A stretch of 64,000 bases of DNA from Niabella sp. (lineage in GTDB: Bacteria > Bacteroidota > Bacteroidia > Chitinophagales > Chitinophagaceae). How positions within the stretch are numbered: position 1 is the stretch's first letter; each line of letters opens with the position of its first letter. Of this stretch, positions 55,279 to 63,880 are shown piece after piece. Where the stretch lies: assembly GCF_030150205.1 (NCBI RefSeq), contig NZ_JASLGT010000002.1, positions 417,952-481,951 of the forward strand, read 5' to 3'. The position numbers and the translations under genes were made by a program. The notes under the pieces are model-generated. The model did no database searches. It worked only from the letters and a program-made list of their open reading frames with translations, and was not told the DNA's origin.

Positions 55279-55860
55279 ATGAAAGGAGTTACGTTAATCA
55301 TTGTTATTCTGCTGGTCATCCTGGGTTTTATGGGATGCAATGGCTACAATGGCCTGGTAAAAGAGCAGGAAAATGTAAATAAAGCCTGGAATAATGTACA
55401 GAGTGAGTATCAAAAGCGAAATGACCTGGTGGGCAACCTGGTGGAAACCGTAAAAGGAGCTGCGAATTTTGAAAAATCTACCCTTACGGACGTGATCAAT
55501 GCGCGCGCCAAAGCTACTTCTGTACAGGTAAACCCGGAAAATCTTACACCCGAAAAACTAGCTGAATTTCAGGCGGCACAGGGCCAGATGACCAGTGCGC
55601 TGGGACGGTTGCTGGTTACTGTGGAAGCATATCCCGAATTAAAAGCCAATCAAAACTTTTTACAACTGCAGGGACAGCTGGAAGGGATTGAAAACGACAT
55701 CCGGGCATCCCGGCAAACCTTTAATACAGCTGTAAACAGCTATAACGTAAAAGTACGGTCCTTCCCGATGAACATCCTGGGTGGTATCTTCGGATTCCAT
55801 GCCAAAGAAGGATTTAAGGCAGATCCGGGTTCCGAAAACGCACCGAAAGTAAAATTCTAA
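55279..55860 (+). CDS. LemA family protein, first copy
   Basis: 193 residues, bacterial LemA family: short N-terminal membrane segment (GVTLIIVILLVILGFMGC) followed by a helical-bundle domain on the outer face (NVNKAWNNVQSEYQKRNDLV, LTDVINARAKATSV, YNVKVRSFP). LFGMC-like Cys could be a lipobox. Start at 55279; the extension to 55249 is not needed. First of a tight four-gene operon: lemA (55279), lemA (55873), TPM (56453), TPM (56917). Confidence 0.9.
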   Translation: MKGVTLIIVILLVILGFMGCNGYNGLVKEQENVNKAWNNVQSEYQKRNDLVGNLVETVKGAANFEKSTLTDVINARAKATSVQVNPENLTPEKLAEFQAAQGQMTSALGRLLVTVEAYPELKANQNFLQLQGQLEGIENDIRASRQTFNTAVNSYNVKVRSFPMNILGGIFGFHAKEGFKADPGSENAPKVKF

Positions 55861-55872
55861 ACGGGTAAACCG

Positions 55873-56448
55873 ATGAAGAAATCCGGTCTGATCATTGTTG
55901 CGGTGCTGGCGGTGATCGGCATCTATTTCCTGGTGTCGTACAATTCCTTTGTAAAAAAAGATGAAAAAGTGCGGCAGCAATGGAGTGAAGTGCAAAATAC
56001 CTACCAACGCCGGCTGGATCTTACGCCCAACCTGGTAAGTACCGTTAAAGGGATTGCCGGTTTTGAACAATCGACCCTTGTGGCCGTTGCAGAGGCACGC
56101 GGCCGGGCGCAGCAAGGACTGGGCGGGGAGCCAACGCCGGAAAATTATAACCGGCAGTCGGGTTTACAGGACTCGCTGGCCGCAGCTTCCAACCGGATTA
56201 TTGCGGTTATTGAGCGGTACCCAACACTCAAAGGAACGGAAGCCTACCGCGGGTTACAGACCCAGTTGGAGGGCAATGAGCGCCGGATTAAGGTAGCGCG
56301 GAATGATTTTAACGCAGCCGTGGCGGTATATAACAGCGCGGTAAGAAGCTTTCCGGGCAATATTGCTGCAGGGATCCTGGGCTTTAAACCCCGGGAGGGA
56401 TTTCAGGCAGTAGCCGGCGCTGATCAAAATCTTGAAATTAAATTCTGA
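55873..56448 (+). CDS. LemA family protein, second copy
   Basis: 191 residues, paralog of the preceding gene (12-nt gap). Membrane helix about 4-20 and the same domain core (VRQQWSEVQNTYQRRLDLTP, VAVAEARGRAQQG, YNSAVRSFPGN). LemA proteins are of unknown biochemical function; pairing with TPM-domain genes is common in Bacteroidota. Confidence 0.9.
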   Translation: MKKSGLIIVAVLAVIGIYFLVSYNSFVKKDEKVRQQWSEVQNTYQRRLDLTPNLVSTVKGIAGFEQSTLVAVAEARGRAQQGLGGEPTPENYNRQSGLQDSLAAASNRIIAVIERYPTLKGTEAYRGLQTQLEGNERRIKVARNDFNAAVAVYNSAVRSFPGNIAAGILGFKPREGFQAVAGADQNLEIKF

Positions 56449-56452
56449 CAAC

Positions 56453-56917
56453 GTGGCCTTTTCTCTATTTAACCGAAATCCGCAGGAAGTGCTTACCAGC
56501 GCTGAAAAGGAGCAGATCGTGGAAGCCATCCGCCAGGCGGAAAGCCGTACCAGCGGCGAGATACGGGTATACATCGAAAGTCATAATAAATATGTAGACC
56601 CGGTTGACCGCGCAGCGGAAGTATTCTTTAAATTAAAGATGGAGCACACCGTAGACCGGAATGCCGTACTGCTGTATGTGGCGGTAAAAGACCGGCAGCT
56701 GGCGATTTTTGGAGATGAAGGTATTTATAAGCGAACCGGGAAGGAGTACTGGAATGGTCTGATAAAAAAGATACTGACCCATTTCAACCAAAAGCATTTT
56801 GCTACGGGCATCAGTGAATATATCCACCAGATTGGTGAAGGTTTGCACCTGTATTTTCCTTTTGACCGGGCCACAGACCAGAATGAACTCCCGGATGACA
56901 TCGTTTTTGGAAGTTAA
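56453..56917 (+). CDS. TPM-domain protein, soluble
   Basis: 154 residues with a TPM (TLP18.3/Psb32/MOLO-1-type) domain and no signal peptide, so cytosolic or peripheral. GTG at 56453 (5 nt after the LemA stop) is the likely start; a TTG 21 nt earlier inside lemA is the other option. Core: LTSAEKEQIVEAIRQAESRT, SGEIRVYIESHNKY, VLLYVAVKDRQLAIFGDEGI. The overlap/close spacing shows translational coupling. Confidence 0.85.
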   Translation: MAFSLFNRNPQEVLTSAEKEQIVEAIRQAESRTSGEIRVYIESHNKYVDPVDRAAEVFFKLKMEHTVDRNAVLLYVAVKDRQLAIFGDEGIYKRTGKEYWNGLIKKILTHFNQKHFATGISEYIHQIGEGLHLYFPFDRATDQNELPDDIVFGS

Positions 56918-57729
56918 TGATCCCCATGAAGCAACTCTTTTTTTTATATTTCCTGCTGGTTTCGATGGTTTCCTCCGCACAGGTCGAATCCGTGGTCCCC
57001 AACCCGCCCAATCCGCCGCGACTGGTTAATGATTTTACCCAAAAAGATGCATATGGTAAGGGCTTTATAACAAAAGAGCAGGCGGATGCACTGGAACGCA
57101 AGCTGGTGGCCTATGACGACAGTACCTCCAACCAGATTGCGGTGGTGATCGTAGATGATCTGAAAGGATATTCTAAAGATGATTACGCCATTGCCCTGGG
57201 CCGGAAATGGGGCGTGGGCGGACAAAAACAGTTCAGCAATGGGGTGGTGGTGCTGATCAATGCCGGCACCCGGGACCGGGGAATGTTTATTGCTACGGGG
57301 TACGGACTGGAAGGCGCCATTACCGACCTTGTGGCTGATCAGATCATCCAGCAGATCATGATCCCCGATTTTAAAAGAGGAGACAATTACCGCGGACTGG
57401 ATGAAGGTACGGATGCCTTGATACAGGCGGCAGCCGGCCGGTTTAAAGCGCCAGACAACTACCACAAACAGGGTAAGGGGTTTGGTTTTGGAACCGTAGT
57501 CCTGGTGATCATCATTGTAATTGTATTTGTAGTCTTTATGAGTGGCGGCGGAAACGGCGGCGGAGGCTACGTTTCGCGTCGGGGATACCGTGGCAACGGC
57601 GGATGGATCATACCCGGAGGCTGGTCTGGTGGTGGCGGAGGAGGTTGGTCCGGCGGCGGTGGTGGCGGAGGTTTCGGCGGCTTTGGCGGTGGCGGTTTTG
57701 GCGGTGGCGGTGCCGGGGGAAGTTGGTAG
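56917..57729 (+). CDS. TPM-domain membrane protein with Gly-rich tail
   Basis: 270 residues. Signal peptide (MKQLFFLYFLLVSMVSSAQ after a second ATG at 56926), TPM domain about 30-180 (NQIAVVIVDDLKGYSKDDYA, GVVVLINAGTRDRGMFIATG, GLEGAITDLVADQIIQ), a membrane helix (about 190-207) and a Gly/Ser-rich cytosolic tail ending WSGGGGGGGFGGFGGGG. It starts by overlapping the previous stop (TAATG). Export with LemA partners suggests a membrane-associated complex (inference). Confidence 0.87.
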   Translation: MIPMKQLFFLYFLLVSMVSSAQVESVVPNPPNPPRLVNDFTQKDAYGKGFITKEQADALERKLVAYDDSTSNQIAVVIVDDLKGYSKDDYAIALGRKWGVGGQKQFSNGVVVLINAGTRDRGMFIATGYGLEGAITDLVADQIIQQIMIPDFKRGDNYRGLDEGTDALIQAAAGRFKAPDNYHKQGKGFGFGTVVLVIIIVIVFVVFMSGGGNGGGGYVSRRGYRGNGGWIIPGGWSGGGGGGWSGGGGGGGFGGFGGGGFGGGGAGGSW

Positions 57730-58315
57730 GGGGGAATGGTTTCAGGTTTAACGTTCCAGGTTAGATTTGTCTTACACCCGGTGCTGGTTCATCATTCTAT
57801 TATAACATTTTCAGCTGATAACTGTATTTAGTGAGAAATGAAAAGTTGCGATCGGAACATATGCTACATTATGATGAACGAAATTTTAAAGATCAGGAAA
57901 CAATTTCCAGGCCACGGCCGAATCGACTGATAGCTGAAAACTGAAGGCTGATGGCTGAACGCTGAACGCCGGTTTCAGGTTTAACGTTCAAGGTTCCAGG
58001 TTAGATTTATCTTACACTCGGTGCCAGGCTAATCCAAAATGGGTTTAAAGTCAGTGCCGCATCTCCGGTGGAATCAGCTGAAAACTGAAAACTGAAGGCT
58101 GAACGCCGAACGCCGGACACTCCATGTGCGACCTGCAATCCCATTCTCTCATTCCCTCATTCCCACATTTTCACATTCCCATATCTCCCCATTTCCAAAT
58201 TTTCACATTTTCAAATTTTCAAATTCTTCCAGAAACTTTCCCACCTCGCATTATTCGTTTATTTTTGTTCGAAAGAATCATTTCGATAGGATCAATTTAG
58301 AACAATATATACATC
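57730..58315. repeat. Non-coding gap with three dispersed repeat families
   Basis: Contains two GTTTCAGGTTTAACGTTC(C/A)AGGTTAGAT words (57735-57766, 57972-58007), CTGAAAACTGAAGGCTGA words (57927-57965, 58078-58120) and a C/A/T-only TTTTCACATTTTCAAATTTTC tract (58140-58230). The last ~60 nt hold the promoter of the next gene. No coding frame. Confidence 0.7.
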
Positions 58316-59635
58316 ATGAATAAGCGTTTATTACTGGCGATCGTCTTTTTACTGGCTGGCTTTGTTTCCTTCGCTCAATACTCCGTTCAATCAAAATATT
58401 TCGTTTACCTGCAAACCGAACCTGCGCAGCCGTTTTATATAAAGATCAATGGACAGCGTATTGAAGCCAATTCCTCCGGCTACCTTATTCTGCCCCAATT
58501 GAAGGATGGAGATTACCGGCTGGTAGTAGGATTCCAGGACAACAAGACCCCCGAATTGACCTTCAGGTTTAAGATCGACTCAAAGGATAAAGGCTACCTG
58601 ATCAAAAATTTTGGTGCGGATGGCTGGTCGCTGTTCGACCTTCAGTCGATGGATGTACAGAAGCCGCTGACTGCAGATGAAGCGGCTGCCCTTGCCAAGG
58701 CAGAGGCGCCCAAGCCGCAACCGCGTCGTGAAGCTCCAAAGCCACAGCCGAAACCCGAAGAAAAACCGGTGGTAAAGGAGGAAGCTCCAAAACAGGAACC
58801 GGCGGCAACAGCGGCTGTTCAGCAAACGCCTCCGCCCGCACAACAGCAACCGGCGGTGGATAATTCCAATGTAAGCGATTTTACAAAAATACTTTCCAAG
58901 GCGGCCAATGATCCTTCTTTGCTGGAGCAGCCCAAACCCGAAGAAAAACCGGTGGCAAAGGAAGAAACTCCAAAGCAGGAACCCGCGGGCGCAGCTAAGG
59001 AAATGCCGCAGGAGCAGGTTGCGGCAGCAACCTCCAAAAACAATGCACCAAAAGTTGGCAAAGATGCCGTGGTAAAAGTGTCGCAGCACTCTTCCGGAAC
59101 GGGAACCGTGGTGGTTTACGAAGACCGTACCGGCAATGGAAAAGCAGAACAGATTGAAATTACAATACCGGCGGCTGCAGAAGCCCCGGAAGAAAAGGCC
59201 CCGGTAAAAGAAACAACAGACAAAGCAGCTCCCGCAGCAAAAAAGGACCAGGAATTTGCGGTAAAGGAAAAGCCGGCTATGGCACAGGAAGGCACTGTTA
59301 ATAAAAAGGAAACAAAGGAGGCGCCCAGGGCTGCCGTATCGGGTAGCTGTAAAGCGGTTGCAACGGAAGGCGATTTTCTTAAACTGCGCCGGGATATGGC
59401 CGGTAAAGAAAATGACGATCTGATGATTGAAGAGGCCCGGCAGGCATTTAAGAGTAAATGTTACACCACTGCACAGATCAAATACATCAGCAGTATGTTC
59501 TTATCAAATGCGGGAAAATATAATTTCTTTGATGCAGCGCGAACCCATATCTCCGATCCGGAAAATTTCAGTACGCTGCAGTCAGAGATCAAGGATACCC
59601 ACTACAAAGAAAAATTCAATAGTCTTATTCAATAG
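58316..59635 (+). CDS. DUF4476 domain protein with Pro/Lys/Glu-rich linker
   Basis: 439 residues. Signal peptide (MNKRLLLAIVFLLAGFVSFAQ), an N-terminal beta domain (about 22-120, PAQPFYIKINGQRIEANSSG), a long flexible region (about 125-345) made of APKPQPRREAPKPQPKPEE-type words with two copies of PEEKPV(V/A)KEE, and a C-terminal DUF4476 domain (about 345-439, CKAVATEGDFLKLRRDMAGK, CYTTAQIKYISSMFLSN). Exported, Bacteroidota-specific, function unknown. The linker is the kind that spans the envelope. Confidence 0.82.
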   Translation: MNKRLLLAIVFLLAGFVSFAQYSVQSKYFVYLQTEPAQPFYIKINGQRIEANSSGYLILPQLKDGDYRLVVGFQDNKTPELTFRFKIDSKDKGYLIKNFGADGWSLFDLQSMDVQKPLTADEAAALAKAEAPKPQPRREAPKPQPKPEEKPVVKEEAPKQEPAATAAVQQTPPPAQQQPAVDNSNVSDFTKILSKAANDPSLLEQPKPEEKPVAKEETPKQEPAGAAKEMPQEQVAAATSKNNAPKVGKDAVVKVSQHSSGTGTVVVYEDRTGNGKAEQIEITIPAAAEAPEEKAPVKETTDKAAPAAKKDQEFAVKEKPAMAQEGTVNKKETKEAPRAAVSGSCKAVATEGDFLKLRRDMAGKENDDLMIEEARQAFKSKCYTTAQIKYISSMFLSNAGKYNFFDAARTHISDPENFSTLQSEIKDTHYKEKFNSLIQ

Positions 59636-59690
59636 TTAAGCGCTGAAAACTGATGGCTGAACGCTGTCAGCCTTTGGCGGTAAGGTTACG
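59636..59690. repeat. Short word-like repeat before truA
   Basis: GCGCTGAAAACTGATGGCTGAACGCTG (59640-59666) is another copy of the dispersed CTGAAAACTGA family, here only 24 nt from a start codon, so part of the 5' UTR. Confidence 0.7.
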
Positions 59691-60422
59691 ATGCGTTATT
59701 TTTTAGAAGTTTCCTATAAGGGCACCCGTTATAGTGGGTTTCAGATCCAGCATACGGGTGCTACCATTCAGGGGGAGATTGAAAAAGCGTTTACCGTCTT
59801 TTTTAAAGAGGCTCCGATTCTTACCGGGTCTTCCCGTACAGATAGTGGTGTGCACGCTTTTCAGAATTTTTTTCATTTCGACTGGAACCGGGATTTTGAT
59901 TCAAAATGGATTTATAATCTGAACGCCATCCTCCCCGGGGATATCGTTATAAAAGAGGTGCGGCAGGTAGCTGATGACGCCCACAGCCGGTTTGATGCAT
60001 TGAGCCGCAGCTATTTGTACACAGTATATCAATTCAAGAATGCCTTTCTTGCAGATACGGCTTATTTTTATCCATACCCGCTGAATCTTGCATATATGAA
60101 CGAAGCCGCCGCCTTATTAAAACGCTTTAAAGACTTCAGCAGTTTTTCCAAAACCAATACCCAGGTAAAAACTTTCAATTGTAACCTCATGGAAAGTCAT
60201 TGGGCACTGGAGCAGGGGGTATACCGGTACCAGGTAACGGCCAATCGTTTTTTGCGCGGGATGGTGCGGGCCCTGGTGGCCACCATGCTACGCGTGGGCC
60301 GGGGTTCCCTGAGTTTGGAAGCCTTTGAGGCAATCATAAAGAAAACGGTATGCGGATCTGCCTATTTTGATGCACCGGCTCACGGCCTGGTACTTACACA
60401 AGTGCGGTATCCGGAATCCTGA
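59691..60422 (+). CDS. truA: tRNA pseudouridine(38-40) synthase
   Basis: 243 residues. It isomerises uridines 38-40 in the anticodon arm of many tRNAs. Catalytic Asp in SSRTDSGVHAFQN (about residue 51), KTNTQVKTFNCNL and TANRFLRGMVRALVATML are TruA hallmarks. The start follows a dispersed repeat. It converges on the downstream glycosyltransferase gene, with 17 nt between stops. Confidence 0.94.
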   Translation: MRYFLEVSYKGTRYSGFQIQHTGATIQGEIEKAFTVFFKEAPILTGSSRTDSGVHAFQNFFHFDWNRDFDSKWIYNLNAILPGDIVIKEVRQVADDAHSRFDALSRSYLYTVYQFKNAFLADTAYFYPYPLNLAYMNEAAALLKRFKDFSSFSKTNTQVKTFNCNLMESHWALEQGVYRYQVTANRFLRGMVRALVATMLRVGRGSLSLEAFEAIIKKTVCGSAYFDAPAHGLVLTQVRYPES

Positions 60423-60439
60423 TCATTTTTTAGGATACA

Positions 60440-61423
60440 CTATACGATATACGGCTGTTTTTTGAGGGCTGGCCTGTTGAAAAATCTTTTTACAGATACG
60501 GCAAGCTTCTGATAGCCGGAGTACTGATATTTCAGTTGTTGAAAATAATCGAGGTATTCTTCCACCGTGTTCCGGATATTGAGCTTGTTCAGTGCAAAAT
60601 TGCGGAAGTAGTTCCCGTCTTCCCATTTGAATTTTTTAATTTCTGAGATCACGTCCGGAACAGAAAATGCCCGGTTGCAATACCTGCCGGAGCAGTTTTT
60701 GAGGAGGCTTCGTTCCAGCTTGTCTTTCACATACCCATCTCCACAGGGAGGAAAATAGGAGCGATGATCAAATATAATTACCGGGCGTCCGCAGGCCATG
60801 GCCTCATAGGCAGACCGGCCGATGCCTACTACCAGATCGGCCTTATTGATCATCTTTTCCACGTTCCATATGGGTGTTTCATATTTGTTCAGCGTTTTAA
60901 GGTCGGCGCCTATTGCTGTACATGCGGCTTTGATGATGGCATTGGCCTCGTTCGAATGGCAGAGACTTAAAACAGTTTTCACTTCCGTATGCAACGGAGC
61001 CGTACTGGTATACCGGTTTACATTGATCCCGTTTAATATAACCTTGCTGGGCAGCTGCTTTCTTGTTAAATGGTCTTTTACTTCCTGCGAAATAGCAACA
61101 TATCCGCTGGCATAAGGGGAGGGCTGTTCCAGTTTGGGATACACACCATGACATGTTTGAATGATAAAACCGCGTAGCCGGAGGTGATTTACACAGGTGT
61201 GATGGTTGGCCAGTATCAGATCGTACTTTCTTTTCTGACGAAACCGGATGCCCAGTTCTTTTTCCATTTTTGCGGATACCAGCCCTTTATCAAAAGTAAA
61301 ATACTCTACGTTGAAACCCTGGCGTACCAGTTCCTCTGCCAATGTATAGGTGTAGGTTTCAGATCCGCCCAGGCTATTGAGGTGGTTATTGGCGATCAGA
61401 ATCGACCGGGGATGTTTAATCAT
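60440..61423 (-). CDS. Glycosyltransferase, GT4-like
   Basis: 327 residues, GT-B fold. The N-terminal SLGGSETYTYTLAEELVRQG is the typical donor-domain start; the C-terminal GRSAYEAMACGRPVIIFDHR carries the family's E-x7-type acidic site. No membrane helix. It stands apart from the polysaccharide cluster, with no partner beside it. Acceptor and donor unknown. Confidence 0.82.
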   Translation of the reverse strand: MIKHPRSILIANNHLNSLGGSETYTYTLAEELVRQGFNVEYFTFDKGLVSAKMEKELGIRFRQKRKYDLILANHHTCVNHLRLRGFIIQTCHGVYPKLEQPSPYASGYVAISQEVKDHLTRKQLPSKVILNGINVNRYTSTAPLHTEVKTVLSLCHSNEANAIIKAACTAIGADLKTLNKYETPIWNVEKMINKADLVVGIGRSAYEAMACGRPVIIFDHRSYFPPCGDGYVKDKLERSLLKNCSGRYCNRAFSVPDVISEIKKFKWEDGNYFRNFALNKLNIRNTVEEYLDYFQQLKYQYSGYQKLAVSVKRFFNRPALKKQPYIV

Positions 61424-61704
61424 GCGCTGTGCCTTTTTAATGAAGATTAGAAAACAGGCGCCCCATTCATAAAGCGAAGTGTGCTTCCTGTTTATGCCGT
61501 CATGGTAAACCGGGGATCAGGGATGGAAATTCAATAGATTCGCAGATACCCGGTACTATGAACATGGTTACTATTACTATTGACGTCTTTTGTTTTCAAA
61601 CAATGCGGGTACCGTTGTTTTTTGTAGGATATGCTGTTGGCGGACGTAGCGGTAAGAGGGGCAATACCCGCCCGGAAAAGCGCGTGAAGAAAAAAAATCA
61701 TTGA
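61424..61704. other. Intergenic region beside the insertion element
   Basis: Promoter region of the leftward glycosyltransferase up to the left end of the IS. No gene or hairpin recognised. Confidence 0.35.
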
Positions 61705-63070
61705 TGTCCGACAAAAAAATAAAGGGGTAGGCCAAGCCGCCCCTTTTTTATAGTTTGCAAGTTACCACACAAGTAAACTATATGAACCAAAGTACAAATT
61801 ATTTCGGACAGCACCTGTTTTCCCAGATAACTTTTTTGTGTTCCAGGCCTACTGTTGCTGCTGCAATAGAAAAAACGAAGGCCAACCGATATTATAAGCG
61901 GCTGCATTTCTATGAACACTTTATCAGCATGCTGTACTGTGTGCTTTCCGGTTGCACCTCTTTGCGGGAGATTGTAAGCGGGCTGGGGGTTGCACAAGGC
62001 AAGCTTAATCATCTCGGTATTAATTATGTGCCACCCCGCAGTACCCTGAGCGATGGTAACAAAGAACGTTCCGCTGATACCTTTAAAGCCGTTTACGAAG
62101 ACCTGTACCAAAAGTACAAGCCTTCTTTGTCGGACAGCACGCTGCCCAAAGCTATCCTGCAAAAACTATTTTTGCTGGATGCTACGGTATTCGGGCTGTT
62201 CAAGGCTATTTTGAAAACATCGGGCCGATATGCGGCCAACGGCAAAAAGAAGGGAGGTATCAAGAAAAATACGGTTATTGAAGCCGCTTCGCTTATGCCC
62301 TTCTTTATTCAGTTTGATGCAGCAGCCGATAGTGACCAGCGTATTTACAAAAAGCTAAGCCTGCCAGCAGGTTCTTACATCGTTTTTGATAAAGGGTATA
62401 ACAATTACAAGCAATTTGCCGCCTTCACCCACGCCGGTATTTACTTTATCACACGGCAAAAAGATAACGCTGTCTTCAAAAATGTAATGGAATGCCTGCA
62501 CGATGACACTTCTGCCGATAACATTCTCAAGGAAGCGATTATTGAACAAACCTACAAAGACGAAGACGGGCAAGAGCAAACCCTGAGGCTTCGCCGTATA
62601 GCCTGGTGGGATCAGGAAAAGCAACGTAGTTTTGAGTTCATTACCAATAACTTTGAGCTTGATGCCGCCATTATTGCGCTGTTGTATAAGTATCGATGGA
62701 AAATTGAACTATTCTTCAAAAAGTTAAAACAAAACTTCCCGCTGCAATACTTTGTGGGAGACAATCAGAATGCCATAGAGATACAAATATGGTGCGCGTT
62801 AATCGCCCTGTTATTGTTATCAACAATACATCATCAGCATCAATCCAAAATGGCTTTCAGCGTTTTTGTAACCGTAGTCAGGCTGCATTTGTTCAACTAT
62901 ATCGGCATTGCAACTCTTTTAAAGCACTATCAACAGCAACGAAAAGCATCGACTAAGCAACCAGAACTCTTTAACTCAACATAACCCTGCTTTTGGAATC
63001 CAAAACCAAAATACAGTCTTCACCCCGCTTTCAACTTGTTAATAAAGGCTTTGGGGAGGTTTGGCGGACA
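61705..63070 (+). mobile_element. IS4-family insertion sequence
   Basis: About 1.37 kb bounded by imperfect inverted ends TGTCCGACAAA (61705-61715) and, reversed, TGTCCGCCAAA (63060-63070), 10 of 11 matching. One transposase gene fills it. No target-site duplication is visible next to these ends, so either the ends lie slightly elsewhere or the duplication has decayed. Confidence 0.75.
61782..62984 (+). CDS. IS4-family transposase
   Basis: 400 residues with an N-terminal DUF4372-like region (NYFGQHLFSQITFLCSRPTV) and a DDE nuclease domain: first Asp in LLDATVF, second Asp in IVFDKGYNNYKQF, and the YREK signature YKYRWKIELFFKKLKQNF (Y-x2-R-x3-E-x6-K all in place), so probably active. Start ATG at 61782; an in-frame 61755 start adds nine residues. 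It carries out cut-and-paste transposition. Confidence 0.92.
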   Translation: MNQSTNYFGQHLFSQITFLCSRPTVAAAIEKTKANRYYKRLHFYEHFISMLYCVLSGCTSLREIVSGLGVAQGKLNHLGINYVPPRSTLSDGNKERSADTFKAVYEDLYQKYKPSLSDSTLPKAILQKLFLLDATVFGLFKAILKTSGRYAANGKKKGGIKKNTVIEAASLMPFFIQFDAAADSDQRIYKKLSLPAGSYIVFDKGYNNYKQFAAFTHAGIYFITRQKDNAVFKNVMECLHDDTSADNILKEAIIEQTYKDEDGQEQTLRLRRIAWWDQEKQRSFEFITNNFELDAAIIALLYKYRWKIELFFKKLKQNFPLQYFVGDNQNAIEIQIWCALIALLLLSTIHHQHQSKMAFSVFVTVVRLHLFNYIGIATLLKHYQQQRKASTKQPELFNST

Positions 63071-63106
63071 ATAGTGAAAAAAAATGATGATTTTTTTCAA
63101 ATAAGT

Positions 63107-63136
63107 TTGGTGGTTTTAAAAAAGGTTCTATATTTG
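63107..63136 (+). promoter_or_regulatory. rRNA promoter P1
   Basis: TTG (63107-63109), 19-nt spacer, TATATTTG (63129-63136). Followed by GCACTCCGTTT-GTG-AAACGG, a hairpin, and AGTTCTCTGAG (63159-63169), boxA-like. Confidence 0.75.
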
Positions 63137-63347
63137 CACTCCGTTTGTGAAACGGATGAGTTCTCTGAGAAGAAAATAAAAGATTCAAAGCTCTGAAACA
63201 TTGATTCAGTCTGCGTTTCAGAAGCATCTACTACTATAATGAATTCCAGAAAATCTATTACTGGACATTCCGCTTATACTTACCGAACGGTTAGAAAAAA
63301 TTGAAAAAATATTTTGCTGATCGTATCAAAATTCAAAATGAAAGTTG

Positions 63348-63355
63348 TATCTTTG
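63348..63355 (+). promoter_or_regulatory. rRNA promoter-like element P2
   Basis: TATCTTTG with no TTG at the right spacing, so weaker. It is followed by GCAGTCCGCCTT...AAGGC (hairpin) and AGTTCTTCACAC (63408-63419). Confidence 0.55.
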
Positions 63356-63455
63356 CAGTCCGCCTTTAAATAAGGCAAACAAAAAAACAAACGCTTCAGT
63401 AACGGTAAGTTCTTCACACATAATTGGTTACATCAAAAAAAAGATAGAATTTTTT

Positions 63456-63485
63456 TTGTTAGTTTGGAAAGGAATTGTATCTTTG
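63456..63485 (+). promoter_or_regulatory. rRNA promoter P3
   Basis: TTG (63456-63458), 19 nt, TATCTTTG (63478-63485). Followed by GCAACCCG...CGGGG and AGTTCTTGGAAAG (63508-63520). Confidence 0.8.
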
Positions 63486-63547
63486 CAACCCGATTGAAAA
63501 CGGGGATAGTTCTTGGAAAGGTTTTGAAGAAAGGGAGAAAAATAAAT

Positions 63548-63578
63548 TTGGTGGTTTGGAAATAAGTTTTTAGCTTTG
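63548..63578 (+). promoter_or_regulatory. rRNA promoter P4
   Basis: TTG (63548-63550), 20 nt, TAGCTTTG (63571-63578). Followed by GCAACCCCAAACGGTGACCG and AGTTCTTCAGAATT (63621-63634). Confidence 0.75.
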
Positions 63579-63695
63579 CAACCCCAAACGGTGACCGAGG
63601 GGTGTAGAAATGAGGTCATAAGTTCTTCAGAATTAGATAAATACGATACAGCGATAGGGCGCTTGTCTGGTTCAAGTCCGGAAGTATTGGCAAGT

Positions 63696-63725
63696 TTGTG
63701 AGGTATCTTTTAGGAGATAGTTTTG
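63696..63725 (+). promoter_or_regulatory. rRNA promoter P5
   Basis: TTG (63696-63698), 19 nt, TAGTTTTG (63718-63725). Followed by AGATCTTTGAAAG (63731-63743), closest of all to the boxA consensus. About 155 nt before the 16S start. Confidence 0.65.
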
Positions 63726-63880
63726 CAAAAAGATCTTTGAAAGTTTGGAAGCAATAGCACAATTCAGTCACATTAAGTTGTGACAACGAAAAGGTAAGTC
63801 AAAAAGCAAATAACATTAGATTTTTGACACGTTAATTTTTCTCTTGAGAATTTTTAGATGTCAGTAAGTCAAACTCATTT

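Noticed and set aside
55107..55382. 91-codon frame overlapping the first lemA gene
   Set aside because: It overlaps lemA in another frame and lacks any domain or plausible start.
63650..63690. tRNA gene in the rRNA leader
   Set aside because: Only a T-arm-like stem (TCTGG-TTCAAGT-CCGGA) is present; no acceptor, D or anticodon stems fit around it.
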